A DNA stretch of 35,621 nt from an uncultured Chloroflexota bacterium (GTDB taxonomy: Bacteria; Chloroflexota; Chloroflexia; Chloroflexales; Chloroflexaceae): NCBI GenBank assembly GCA_937120965.1, contig CAKZKA010000250.1, positions 1-35,621 on the forward strand, given 5' to 3'. Below the pieces are notes generated by a model. That model made no database searches, was not told where the DNA came from, and saw only the letters and a program-made list of their open reading frames with translations. Positions 16,729 through 25,009 of the stretch are shown piece after piece. The position numbers and the translations under genes were made by a program. Position 1 is the stretch's first letter; each line of letters opens with the position of its first letter.

Positions 16729-18537
16729 ATGGCGTTGCTGGTGGCGGTGTATCTCGGGTTGCGCTTGCCTGCGCTGCTGGCGCTGCCGCTGTTCAACGAT
16801 GAGGCGGTCTACCTGGTGCGGGCACAGTTCTTTCCGGCGATGGTCAGCGCACCGGGGATTGCCGGCGCAACGCTGCCGGACGGCAAGTTTCTCCAGGAGC
16901 TGGCGCTGGCGGCCCTGGCTCTGCTGCCGGTCGATCCGCTGATCCCCGCTCGCCTGCTGTCGGTGGTCTGTGGCCTTGCGACGGTGCTGGCGCTGGCCGC
17001 AATGGGACGCGCCCTGGGCTGGCCCGGGGCCGGTGTGCTGGCCGGCTTGCTCTACGCTCTGTCACCTCTGGCTGGTCTGCACGACGTGCTGGGCCTGCCC
17101 GACAGCATGCTGACCCTGGTGAGCGCGCTGCTACTGTGGGCCAGCATAGGCTTCGCTACCCGTCCGGCGGTAAGCAGACGCGACGCGCTGCTAGTAGGCG
17201 GGCTGCTGGCAGCGGCAAGTCTGGTCAAGCTATCAGGGCTGTTCCTGTTCACGCTGCCGGTGCTGGCGGTCCTGCTCCTATCCGCAACCTGGTCCGAACG
17301 CTGGCGACGCCTGAGCCTGCTGCGCACGGCCCTGATTGTCGCGCTGCTCTGCCTGGCCTGCCTGGCGCCGTTTCATTATGGTAGCGCCGAGCGGCACAAG
17401 CTCGGCACGAACGAATCGCGCATCTTAGTCGTGCAGCAGCACACCGTCGCCGCTGGCGATTGGCTGCTGCGCTACCTGCCCGGCCCGCTGCTGATTGCAC
17501 CCGTACTGGCCCTGATCCTGCGCCGCTGGCGGCGGACGGCGCTGGTTGAGCCGCTCAATTCTTCCGCAAGCCCGCGTCTGTCTGCCCGCTTCTCTGGCAG
17601 CGTGGACGGTGGGGCGTTGCGAGAAGCCCGACTTCTCCCGACGCCTGCATGTGTCGCCTCTGCGCCACCCGCGCCCCCTGCGATGCAAGCCTGTCATGAC
17701 AGTCAGGCGCAAGGGGAAGCCCCGGTTCCTCACGCCCCGCCCTCAGAGAGTGAAACCCTCCGGTGTGCGCCCGTTGGGCAGACTCCGGACGACCGTCTTG
17801 ACCCTCTATCTGAAATGGATCGAGGGAACCTGTCGGACTCGAGCGCCATCGAAGCCCCGGGTGCAGGCACGGAAGGCTCCACACCCGGCGCAGCCCGTCT
17901 GACAGGTTTTTTGTTGTTGGCGGGGTTGGCGGTGATTGCCAGCTTTGTGCTGATCGGAACCACGCTCTACTCGCGCTACCTGTTGCCCGCGTGGCCACCA
18001 TTGCTCCTTGCGACGGCGCTGGGAACCACCAGTCTGTGGAGCCTCGGGCGGGCGCCGCGGGTCGCGGCGCTGCTGGCTCTGGTGGCGGCAGGCGGGTGGG
18101 GGCTGATCTGGATGGGATGGTTCGCAACTGCGCCGCTTACGGCTCCGCTGGCCCGTCAGGATCGGGGCCAGTATCTGGAGAGCTGGACCGCGGGTCATAA
18201 CCTGGAGGTCTTGCTGGCAGACCTGCGCGTCGCAGCGATGGCCAACGGCCGCCTGACCGTGGTGAACCACAACCAGCCGCGACTGGTCCACCTCGCCACT
18301 GTGCTCTATCTACGAGATATTCCCGCCATACGCCTGGTGGAGGAGGATCTGACCCACCCGGACGCGCCTGAGCGCCTGGCAAACCTTGCCCGGGTAGAAC
18401 CAACGCTGCTGGTGGTTGACCAGCAGGAAGTTGATGTCTTTGCCCTTCGCGAACGTTTTCCCCGTCTCCGGCTTGTGCAGCGCTACCCTCACCCGCAGGG
18501 AAACATGGCCTTTCTGCTCTTCGAGCAGCAACCCTGA
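16729..18537 (+). CDS. GT39-like polytopic membrane glycosyltransferase with in-frame low-complexity insert
   Basis: 602-residue GT-C-type protein. After the first helix (MALLVAVYLGLRLPALLALP) comes the acidic loop motif FNDEAVYLVRAQFF, similar to the catalytic DEA-Y loop of GT39/ArnT-type enzymes that use polyprenol-phosphate sugars. Many Leu/Ala-rich helices follow. A C-terminal domain of about 130 residues (LVNHNQPRLVHLATVLYLR region not fully typical) closes the protein. Residues about 273-392 form a hydrophilic Pro/Ser/Gly-rich stretch between helices whose DNA resembles intergenic repeats. The start is uncertain: ATG 16729 is the first after the repeat element, while a GTG at 16435 would translate the element. 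No good Shine-Dalgarno sequence is visible. The donor and acceptor are unknown. Confidence 0.78.
   Translation: MALLVAVYLGLRLPALLALPLFNDEAVYLVRAQFFPAMVSAPGIAGATLPDGKFLQELALAALALLPVDPLIPARLLSVVCGLATVLALAAMGRALGWPGAGVLAGLLYALSPLAGLHDVLGLPDSMLTLVSALLLWASIGFATRPAVSRRDALLVGGLLAAASLVKLSGLFLFTLPVLAVLLLSATWSERWRRLSLLRTALIVALLCLACLAPFHYGSAERHKLGTNESRILVVQQHTVAAGDWLLRYLPGPLLIAPVLALILRRWRRTALVEPLNSSASPRLSARFSGSVDGGALREARLLPTPACVASAPPAPPAMQACHDSQAQGEAPVPHAPPSESETLRCAPVGQTPDDRLDPLSEMDRGNLSDSSAIEAPGAGTEGSTPGAARLTGFLLLAGLAVIASFVLIGTTLYSRYLLPAWPPLLLATALGTTSLWSLGRAPRVAALLALVAAGGWGLIWMGWFATAPLTAPLARQDRGQYLESWTAGHNLEVLLADLRVAAMANGRLTVVNHNQPRLVHLATVLYLRDIPAIRLVEEDLTHPDAPERLANLARVEPTLLVVDQQEVDVFALRERFPRLRLVQRYPHPQGNMAFLLFEQQP
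17545..17905 (+). repeat. Repeat-like DNA inserted in frame within the GT39-like gene
   Basis: The stretch contains the inverted repeat GAGAAGCCCGACTTCTC (17621-17637), the perfect 12-base palindrome CTGTCATGACAG (17691-17702) and a degenerate core-like GGGGAAGCCCCGGTTCC (about 17713-17729) followed by CACGCCCC, as in element copies at the left edge. The flanking frame is intact. The encoded peptide lacks membrane helices, unlike the sequence on both sides. Confidence 0.6.
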
Positions 18538-18540
18538 CCC

Positions 18541-18625
18541 GCAGGAAGGGGCCTGGGGAAACCCTGTTTCCCCATCGTTTCACCGCACCCGTCCATGCGG
18601 CTGCGCCGCACAATGCCAGGCAGAA
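18541..18625 (+). repeat. Single-core element with module F after the GT39-like gene
   Basis: A core GGGGAAACCCTGTTTCCCC at 18554-18572 begins 17 bp after the stop codon. It is followed by an end-like CATCGTTTCACCG and module F (GCGGCTGCGCCGC, 18598-18610, within ATGCGGC...GCACAATGCC). It could act as a 3' hairpin for this gene. The rest of the 518-bp gap up to sdhC (about 18626-18845) shows no gene or clear repeat. Confidence 0.8.
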
Positions 18626-18845
18626 CGCTCCAGACCCTCTCCGCCGGGAGTGACAAGCGAGCTGGCGCTCGCCGCCCCTCTGCCCCCATCTTCACCCCCT
18701 CGTCCGACTTCGTGATCGTCACGTCTCTCCGGGCCTCAGACGGGACTGCAACCCACCATTTCTCGTGCATGAAAAGACAAGTTTGGCATTGCTTCAAGAT
18801 CGCGCAGTTCTGGAGGGGCTTTGCGGCGTCAGTAAGCCCTGTGCC

Positions 18846-18908
18846 TTGTGTCACAATTTCGCGCAGATTTTGCACAGGTTAGACAAGCGGATCGCGTTAG
18901 GATATAAT
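18846..18908 (+). promoter_or_regulatory. Promoter of the sdhCAB operon with a short upstream palindrome
   Basis: TAGACA at 18880-18885 and TATAAT at 18903-18908 are separated by exactly 17 bases, a near-consensus housekeeping promoter. Transcription would start near 18915, leaving a leader of about 140 bases before sdhC. Twenty-three bases upstream of the -35 box is the 11-base palindrome TTGTGTCACAA (18846-18856), which could be an operator or activator site. Its regulator is unknown. Confidence 0.7.
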
Positions 18909-19055
18909 TCCCTATGCAAGCAAACAGCGTCTAACGCAAGCGCCTCGAACCCAGCCCCCGGCGTGAGAGGGTGAAAAGCCGTTCGCGACCCGCTGCGGCG
19001 GTGTATGGATAGTTCTGTTCCAGTCGTGCGAGGATTGCAAGGGAAGGAAGCGACG

Positions 19056-19784
19056 ATGACAGGGGTCCTCACGCTTTACCGGACGTCGGTCGGCAAAAAG
19101 GTGATCATGGCGGTCACGGGGTTCATCCTTGTCGGTTTCGTGGTCTTTCACATGTACGGCAACCTGAAGATGTACCAGGGGCCAGAGGTGTTCAATGCTT
19201 ACGCCGCGGGGCTGCGCGAGCTTGGCTATCCCGTTTTCGGACACGAGCACCTGCTCTGGCTGGCCCGCGTCATCCTGCTGGTCTCGGTGGTGCTGCACAT
19301 CTGGTCGGCCACGATGCTGACGATGCAGAGCCAGAAGAACACCTTCGCCAACGGTGTGAGTGGCATGAGACGCTACGGCGAAAAGAAACGGCAGACGGGC
19401 TATGCCGCTTACACTATGCGCTTTGGCGGGATCGTCATTTTTCTGTTCATTATCTATCACCTGCTGCACCTGACCTTCGGAGTCGTGGGGTACGGGCCTG
19501 GTGAGTTCAAGCACCCGCACGGCGGCGAGTACGAGGTTTACAGTAACGTCGTCATTGGTTTTCAGAATCCGCTGATCTCGGCCTTTTACCTCTTTACTAT
19601 GGTCTTCCTGGGGTTCCACCTGTACCACGGGGTATGGAGCATGTTCCAGACCCTCGGCCTCAACAGCGCCATTTACACGCGCCTGCTGCGCGGTCTGGCG
19701 GTTCTCATTGCACTGGCAGTGGTGATCGGCAACATTTCGTTCCCGATCGCGGTGATGGCGGGGATCGTCGGCCCGGCAGCGTAA
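19056..19784 (+). CDS. sdhC: Succinate dehydrogenase cytochrome b558 subunit (SdhC)
   Basis: Membrane anchor of succinate:quinone oxidoreductase, 242 residues with five hydrophobic helices, typical of the single-subunit b558 family (one anchor protein, usually two hemes). Histidines suited to heme ligation lie within or at the ends of helices: FHMYGNLKMY (His32), VVLHIWSA, IIYHLLHLTFG and FHLYHGVWSMFQ. ATG 19056 is chosen for the GGAAGGAAG site just upstream; the frame extends back to 19005 without support. sdhA follows after 26 bp. No separate sdhD is seen or needed. Confidence 0.95.
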   Translation: MTGVLTLYRTSVGKKVIMAVTGFILVGFVVFHMYGNLKMYQGPEVFNAYAAGLRELGYPVFGHEHLLWLARVILLVSVVLHIWSATMLTMQSQKNTFANGVSGMRRYGEKKRQTGYAAYTMRFGGIVIFLFIIYHLLHLTFGVVGYGPGEFKHPHGGEYEVYSNVVIGFQNPLISAFYLFTMVFLGFHLYHGVWSMFQTLGLNSAIYTRLLRGLAVLIALAVVIGNISFPIAVMAGIVGPAA

Positions 19785-19810
19785 CAGATCTGGTGAGGAG
19801 CAGTTGAGCG

Positions 19811-21784
19811 ATGAGCGAGATCAAGAATGAGACGACTACTCGCACCGGCGTCCGTTCGGTCGAGTTTGTCAAGAGTCTGGAGTCGAAGGCCCCCGGCGGC
19901 CCGATCGAGCAGCGCTGGGATAAGCATCGCTTCGAGATGAAGCTGGTCAACCCGGCCAACCGTCGCCGCTACACGATCATCGTGGTGGGGTCGGGCCTGG
20001 CTGGCAGCGCGGCCGCCGCGACCTTCGGCGAGCAGGGCTACAATGTCAAGTGCTTCTGCTACCAGGATAGCCCGCGCCGCGCCCACTCCATCGCGGCCCA
20101 GGGCGGCATTAACGCTGCCAAGAACTACCGCAACGACGGCGATAGCATTTTCCGCCTCTTCTACGATACGGTGAAGGGCGGCGACTTTCGCGCCCGGGAG
20201 AGCAACGTCTACCGCCTGGCCCAGGTGTCGGTGAACATTATTGACCAGTGCGTGGCCCAGGGCGTGCCCTTTGCCCGCGAGTACGGCGGCTACCTCGACA
20301 ACCGCTCCTTCGGCGGCGCCCAGGTGAGCCGCACCTTCTATGCCCGCGGGCAGACCGGCCAGCAGCTCCTGCTCGGCGCCTACCAGGCCCTTTCACGGCA
20401 GATCGCCGCCGGAACGGTCAAGATGTTCCCCCGCACCGAGATGCTCGACCTGGTGGTGGTTGACGGTCGCGCCCGCGGGATCATTACCCGCGACATGGTC
20501 ACCGGCAAGATCGAGCGCCACGTGGGCGACGCGGTGGTGCTGGCTACCGGCGGCTACGGCAATGTCTTCTATCTCAGCACCAATGCCAAGGGCTGCAATG
20601 CCACCGCCATCTGGCGCGCCCATCGCCGGGGCGCGTTCTTCGGCAACCCCTGCTTTACCCAGATCCACCCCACCTGCATCCCCGTCACCGGCGACCACCA
20701 GAGCAAGCTCACGCTGATGAGCGAGTCGCTGCGCAACGACGGGCGCATCTGGGTGCCTAAGAAGAAGGGCGATACCCGCCGGCCCCAGGATATCCCCGAG
20801 AGCGAGCGCGATTATTACCTGGAGGAGCGCTACCCGGCCTTCGGGAACCTGGTGCCCCGCGATGTGGCCTCGCGCAACGCCAAGCAGGTGTGCGACGAGG
20901 GCCGCGGCGTGGGACCGGGCGGCCAGGGGGTGTACCTCGACTTCGCCGACGCGATCAAGCGGCTGGGTAAGCAGAAGATCGCCGAACGCTACGGCAACCT
21001 CTTCGATATGTACCAGCAGATCACCGGTGAGAACCCCTACGAGGTGCCGATGCGCATCTACCCCGCCGTGCATTACACCATGGGCGGTCTGTGGGTGGAT
21101 TATAACCTCATGAGCACCGTCCCCGGTCTGTTCGTGGCCGGCGAGGCGAACTTCTCCGACCACGGCGCGAACCGCCTGGGCGCATCGGCGCTCATGCAGG
21201 GCCTCGCCGATGGCTATTTTGTGCTGCCTTATACCGTCGCCAACTTCCTGGCCGGCGTGAAGCCGGGTGGGTTGAGCACCGACCACCCCGCGTTCGCCGA
21301 GACTGAGGCCGAGGTGAGCGACCGGGTCAAGCGGCTGCTCAGCATCAATGGCAAGCGTACCGTCGACTCCTTCCACCGCGAGCTGGGCCGCTTGATGTGG
21401 GACGAGTGCGGTATGTCCCGCAATGATGCTGGCCTGCGCAAGGCCCTCCGGCGCATTCCCGAGTTGCGCGAGGAGTTCTGGCAGAACGTGAAGGTGCCGG
21501 GCGATGGCGGTGAATTGAACCAGGAACTGGAGAAGGCCGGACGTGTGGCCGACTTCTTCGAACTGGCCGAGTTGATGTGCATTGATGCCCTGCACCGCAC
21601 CGAGTCCTGCGGCGGCCATTTCCGCGAAGAGAGCCAGACTGAGGACGGCGAGGCCAGGCGCGATGACGAGAATTTCTCCTATGTCGCCGCGTGGGAATAC
21701 ACCGGTAACCTGGCCAAACCCGAATTGCACAAGGAACCTCTGGTTTTCGAGTACGTCAAGCCGTCGCAGCGCAGCTATAAGTGA
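19811..21784 (+). CDS. sdhA: Succinate dehydrogenase/fumarate reductase flavoprotein subunit (SdhA)
   Basis: FAD-binding catalytic subunit, 657 residues. The dinucleotide motif GSGLAG is at 60-65, and the flavinylation His92 is in [13 protein letters not shown]. Substrate-site blocks include [24 protein letters not shown] and [16 protein letters not shown]. The C-terminal capping and helical part contains [16 protein letters not shown] and [20 protein letters not shown]. It resembles the longer flavoproteins that pair with b558 anchors. GAGGAG lies nine bases before the ATG. The reaction is succinate to fumarate with electrons passed to SdhB; the direction in vivo is not decided by the sequence. 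Confidence 0.97.
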   Translation: MSEIKNETTTRTGVRSVEFVKSLESKAPGGPIEQRWDKHRFEMKLVNPANRRRYTIIVVGSGLAGSAAAATFGEQGYNVKCFCYQDSPRRAHSIAAQGGINAAKNYRNDGDSIFRLFYDTVKGGDFRARESNVYRLAQVSVNIIDQCVAQGVPFAREYGGYLDNRSFGGAQVSRTFYARGQTGQQLLLGAYQALSRQIAAGTVKMFPRTEMLDLVVVDGRARGIITRDMVTGKIERHVGDAVVLATGGYGNVFYLSTNAKGCNATAIWRAHRRGAFFGNPCFTQIHPTCIPVTGDHQSKLTLMSESLRNDGRIWVPKKKGDTRRPQDIPESERDYYLEERYPAFGNLVPRDVASRNAKQVCDEGRGVGPGGQGVYLDFADAIKRLGKQKIAERYGNLFDMYQQITGENPYEVPMRIYPAVHYTMGGLWVDYNLMSTVPGLFVAGEANFSDHGANRLGASALMQGLADGYFVLPYTVANFLAGVKPGGLSTDHPAFAETEAEVSDRVKRLLSINGKRTVDSFHRELGRLMWDECGMSRNDAGLRKALRRIPELREEFWQNVKVPGDGGELNQELEKAGRVADFFELAELMCIDALHRTESCGGHFREESQTEDGEARRDDENFSYVAAWEYTGNLAKPELHKEPLVFEYVKPSQRSYK

Positions 21785-21798
21785 TGTTCAAGTGCCGA

Positions 21799-21865
21799 TT
21801 GCAGATTGCAGAGTGCGGGCTGCCGGTGATGATCCGGGTTGGGCGCTGCAAGCTGCAATCTGCAA
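21799..21865 (+). repeat. 13-bp perfect inverted repeat between sdhA and sdhB
   Basis: TTGCAGATTGCAG at 21799-21811 is the exact complement of CTGCAATCTGCAA at 21853-21865, with a 41-base loop. It lies in the 99-bp sdhA-sdhB gap and ends just before the AGGAGCG site of sdhB. The left arm is made of ATTGCAG heptamers, a type of repeat also seen near 241 and 26855. In the mRNA it would form a long hairpin next to the sdhB start. Confidence 0.75.
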
Positions 21866-21883
21866 CCAGGAGCGATAGCGATT

Positions 21884-22666
21884 ATGAAGCTCACCCTCAA
21901 GGTCTGGCGCCAGAAGAATGGCAAGACGCCAGGCGAGTTCAAGACTTACCAGGCCGAGCACATCAGCCCGGATATGTCCTTCCTGGAGATGCTTGATGTG
22001 GTCAATCAGGATCTGATCACGAAGGGCGAAGAGCCGATCGCCTTCGACCACGACTGCCGCGAGGGCATCTGTGGCATGTGTTCGCTGATGATCAACGGCG
22101 TCGCCCATGGCCCCAAGCAGGCTATCACCACCTGCCAGTTGCACATGCGTAGCTTCAACGATGGTGACACGATCACCATCGAGCCCTGGCGCGCCCTGCC
22201 CTTCCCGATTATCAAGGACCTGGTGGTGGACCGTTCGAGCTTCGACCGGATCATCCAGGCGGGAGGTTACATCAGCGTGTCCACCGGTTCCGCGCCGGAT
22301 GCCAACACCATCCCTGTGCCCAAGCCCGACGCCGATAAGTCTATGGACGCCGCCGCCTGCATTGGCTGCGGGGCCTGCGTCGCGGCGTGCCCGAATGGTT
22401 CGGCGATGCTCTTTGTGGCTGCCAAGGCTGCCCACCTGAGCTTCCTGCCCCAGGGCCAGGTGGAGCGCTACCAGCGGGCGGTCAACATGGTGATGCAGCA
22501 GGATCTCGAGGGCTTCGGCAATTGCACCAACATTGGTGAATGCTCCGCCGTTTGTCCGAAGGAGATCAGCATGGATACGATCGCCCGCCTCAACCGCGAT
22601 CTGATCGTCGCCGCCCTCAAGGGTATTGAGCCCGCGGCGCAACCCGCCGAGGCCAGGGCAGGCTAA
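21884..22666 (+). CDS. sdhB: Succinate dehydrogenase iron-sulfur subunit (SdhB)
   Basis: 260-residue electron-transfer subunit. The 2Fe-2S ligands are Cys58, 63, 66 and 84 ([20 protein letters not shown], then TTCQLHM). A 4Fe-4S set follows at Cys159, 162, 165 and 169 before Pro. A last set at Cys214, 220 and 224 ([20 protein letters not shown]) serves the third cluster together with the Cys-Pro region. This GICGMC-type protein is characteristic of b558-anchored enzymes. ATG 21884 is chosen for the AGGAGCG site; the frame back to 21839 lies in the inverted repeat. Confidence 0.96.
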   Translation: MKLTLKVWRQKNGKTPGEFKTYQAEHISPDMSFLEMLDVVNQDLITKGEEPIAFDHDCREGICGMCSLMINGVAHGPKQAITTCQLHMRSFNDGDTITIEPWRALPFPIIKDLVVDRSSFDRIIQAGGYISVSTGSAPDANTIPVPKPDADKSMDAAACIGCGACVAACPNGSAMLFVAAKAAHLSFLPQGQVERYQRAVNMVMQQDLEGFGNCTNIGECSAVCPKEISMDTIARLNRDLIVAALKGIEPAAQPAEARAG

Positions 22667-22669
22667 GCA

Positions 22670-22697
22670 GGGTGGGGCAACCCCGGTTGCCCCACCC
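22670..22697. terminator. Perfect 13-bp stem-loop just after sdhB
   Basis: GGGTGGGGCAACC, CC, then GGTTGCCCCACCC form a perfect stem with a two-base centre (so a slightly shorter stem with a small loop in RNA), starting four bases after the sdhB stop. There is no T tract. It is a variant of the window's core palindrome in which both arms changed together (GGGGCAACC/GGTTGCCCC). It probably ends or protects the sdh transcript. Confidence 0.6.
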
Positions 22698-22758
22698 TCT
22701 GCTGTCTCATCCTGCGGGGCAGGCACACGCCGGCAACGCCCGCTCAACTCGATCTGCC

Positions 22759-22791
22759 GGGGTGTGGGGGAACGCCGTTTCCCCACACCCC
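22759..22791. terminator. Second stem-loop between convergent sdhB and GT4 genes
   Basis: GGGGTGTGGGG (22759-22769) pairs perfectly with CCCCACACCCC (22781-22791). Inside, AAC and GTT can extend the stem. It stands between two convergent genes and could work on both strands. Its middle (GGGGGAACGCCGTTTCCCC) is again a paired variant of the core element. Confidence 0.6.
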
Positions 22792-22839
22792 GACCACACC
22801 TTCGCCATCCGATATGCGTGACTGCTGACGCCAATCGAC

Positions 22840-24006
22840 TCAACGCAGCCGGCGATTGGCCGATGCGGCTCGCTCCAACACCCGTAGCGTCTCTTCGGCC
22901 ACCCTGCGATAGGAAAAGCGAGCCGCACGCTCCAATCCGTGGGCGCGCAATTCGGCCTGCAGGTGCGCGTCACTCAGCACGCGCCCCAGGGCCGCGGCCC
23001 ACCCCACCACGTCATCGGGCGCGACACGCAGCGCCGCGGTGCCAACCACTTCGGGCAAACTACTGGCGTCGCTCGTTACCACCGGCGCGCCGCAGGCCAT
23101 CGCCTCCAGCGGCGGCAAGCCGAAGCCCTCGTAGCGCGAGGGGAAGGCAAAGACACTGCACGCCCGGTAGAAGAGCGGACCATCCGCCGCCGGCACATCA
23201 ACCCGCCTGACACACGAATCAAGCTCCAGGTCGGTAATCAGCGCATCGAGGTCGGGAAACAGGTGCGGGTCGCGGCCCAGCGGCCGGCCAGCAATCACCA
23301 GGTGCGCCTGCACCCCGCGCGAGCGTAACAGGGCAAAGGCGCGCACCAGCGTCGCAACGTTCTTGCGCGCGTCGAGACCGCCGACGTAGTAAATGAACGG
23401 CCCGCGGATACCGTAGCGTCGAGCCAGCTCGTCGCGAGCGGCTTCAGCGTCGCCAGGCGTAAACTGTTCACCTGCGGCGAGCGGCACGACACTGACGCGT
23501 TCGGGCGGCAGACCGAGATGGGTGATAATATCGGCGCGACTGTGGGCCGAGAAGGTGAGCACGTGCGCGCTGCGGCGCACAGCCCGGCGCACCAGCGCCA
23601 GATAGGCGCGGACACGCGCTCCGTCGCGATACTCGGGCAACACCAGGGGAATGATGTCGCCAACCGTCGTCACCACCGGCAACCGGCAGCGGAGCGGGGG
23701 CGCGAAGTATGGCACCAGGGCCACGGCAACGTTGCGCTTCGTCAGCCGGGCCGCCGCGCGGGGAAACGCCACCTGCTCAAACCAGAGCTTGGCCAGATTG
23801 CGGTTCAAGCGGTCAAATGGCGTCGGCAGACAGACTCCGTCTACACCGGGAGGAAGCGCCGGGCCGGGAGGCAAATAGGCCGGCGTCAGCAACAGGTAGC
23901 GATGCTCTGCGGCCACCTGTGGCAGGCAGCGCAGCAACCCATGGAGATACTGCCCGCTCCCAACCGTCGGCTGGGACCAGAAACTCCCACTGATGACTAC
24001 TCGCAC
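22840..24006 (-). CDS. GT4-family (GT-B fold) glycosyltransferase
   Basis: 388-residue cytosolic or membrane-associated retaining glycosyltransferase. The N-terminal half holds SGSFWSQPTVGSGQYLHGLL, a typical acceptor-side GSGQY loop. The C-terminal half has the nucleotide-sugar binding motifs YYVGGLDARKNVATLVRAF and SRYEGFGLPPLEAMACGAPVV (the E-x7-E motif), then SDASSLPEVVG. I use GTG 24006 as the start, with AGGGAG six bases upstream; the frame extends to a TTG at 24072 without support. It is a single gene on the minus strand facing sdhB. The sugar and acceptor are unknown. Confidence 0.9.
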   Translation of the reverse strand: MRVVISGSFWSQPTVGSGQYLHGLLRCLPQVAAEHRYLLLTPAYLPPGPALPPGVDGVCLPTPFDRLNRNLAKLWFEQVAFPRAAARLTKRNVAVALVPYFAPPLRCRLPVVTTVGDIIPLVLPEYRDGARVRAYLALVRRAVRRSAHVLTFSAHSRADIITHLGLPPERVSVVPLAAGEQFTPGDAEAARDELARRYGIRGPFIYYVGGLDARKNVATLVRAFALLRSRGVQAHLVIAGRPLGRDPHLFPDLDALITDLELDSCVRRVDVPAADGPLFYRACSVFAFPSRYEGFGLPPLEAMACGAPVVTSDASSLPEVVGTAALRVAPDDVVGWAAALGRVLSDAHLQAELRAHGLERAARFSYRRVAEETLRVLERAASANRRLR

Positions 24007-24099
24007 ATGCGCTCCCTGGCGCTCTTGATGGTCCTGGCGGGTGTATAAACGTATAGTACCACTCTTATGCAAATGCTGGGTATACTACAGACATACGTC

Positions 24100-24345
24100 G
24101 AACGTGCCCTCTGGGGAACCGGGCGTGCCGGCAGACAGACGCCCGTGCGGCTGCGCTGCTACCCTGCGGGGTTGAACGCTCCTGGAAGGGCTGCGCCCTC
24201 CCAAACTCTCCCCGCCAGGAAAAGGCTCAGGGACCGCGGGTCTTGCCGCCCCCAACCGCTGCCGGGGGCGATGGGAAAACCGGTTTCCCCTCTGGTTCCA
24301 ATGAGGGAGATGAGGCAACCGGGTTGCCCTCAGGCGCATGGTACG
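24100..24345 (+). repeat. Degenerate composite element in the GT4/HD intergenic region
   Basis: The 390-bp gap between divergent genes holds a decayed module F (GTGCGGCTGCGCTGC, about 24148-24162) and module A (GGAAGGGCTGCGCCCTCCC, 24184-24202). These are followed by a CCCAACCGCTGCCGGGGG spacer piece, a core (GGGAAAACCGGTTTCCCC, about 24271-24288) and a near-palindrome TGAGGCAACCGGGTTGCCCTCA at 24311-24332. The last shows the paired CAACC/GGTTG variant. No confident promoter was found. Confidence 0.65.
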
Positions 24346-24396
24346 TCACCGGCTGTTGCGCGTTCGCCAGCAAACTCCAGAGGATGAGGAGGCTTC

Positions 24397-24966
24397 ATGG
24401 ATGACTGCGCGGTTGCGACCCTGGCCGAATTACAGATCCGCTTGCAGACGCTCAAGCTCCTACCGCGCACGGGCTGGCTGCAGCGCGGCCTGGGCGATGT
24501 GGAAAGTGTCGCCGAGCATAGTTTTGGTGTGGCAATTCTGGCGCTGATCATCGGCGATCAGCACCCCGAGCTGGACCGGGAACGGCTCCTTGCCACGGCG
24601 TTGATCCACGACATGGCCGAGGCGCTCATTGGCGATCTCCCGGCCTCGGCCCGGCGGCTCTTCGGAGCAACGGCCAAGCAAGAAGCGGAGCGCAAGGCGC
24701 TGCTCGAACTGCTCAACGGGCTACCGCAGGCCGCACGCTATCTGACGCTCTGGGAAGAGTACAGTCAGGGAACTACGCCCGAGGCCCGGCTGGTAAAGGC
24801 GCTTGACCGGTTGGAGATGCTGGGCCAGGCGTTAGTCTACGAACGGGCTGGCGCCCGCACCCTCGCTGAGTTCTGGGAGGATCGCAACGGCTGGTTCGAT
24901 GAGTTTCCCCTGGTGCGCGCTCTGGCTGACCGGCTGTACGCCGAGCATGACCGGCACGCCGGGTAA
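24397..24966 (+). CDS. HD-domain protein, YfbR/HDDC2-like 5'-nucleotidase
   Basis: 189-residue metal-dependent phosphohydrolase of the HD superfamily. Metal ligands are visible as His41 (SVAEHSFGVA), His71-Asp72 (ALIHDMAEALIGDLP) and Asp137 (KALDRLEM). The N-terminal LLPRTGWLQRG resembles the substrate-binding Arg/Trp segment of YfbR, a deoxynucleoside-5'-monophosphatase. The assigned substrate is an inference from that similarity. The ATG has a strong GAGGAGG site. The gene stands alone, followed by a nine-core repeat array. Confidence 0.88.
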   Translation: MDDCAVATLAELQIRLQTLKLLPRTGWLQRGLGDVESVAEHSFGVAILALIIGDQHPELDRERLLATALIHDMAEALIGDLPASARRLFGATAKQEAERKALLELLNGLPQAARYLTLWEEYSQGTTPEARLVKALDRLEMLGQALVYERAGARTLAEFWEDRNGWFDEFPLVRALADRLYAEHDRHAG

Positions 24967-25009
24967 AACGCGGAACGATTCTGGGGATCTGGTCTGCTCA
25001 AATGCTCCC

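Noticed and set aside
18846-18856. Rex or CRP site before sdhC
   Set aside because: Half-sites fit but the centre is one base, not the six expected, so I list only an unassigned palindrome.
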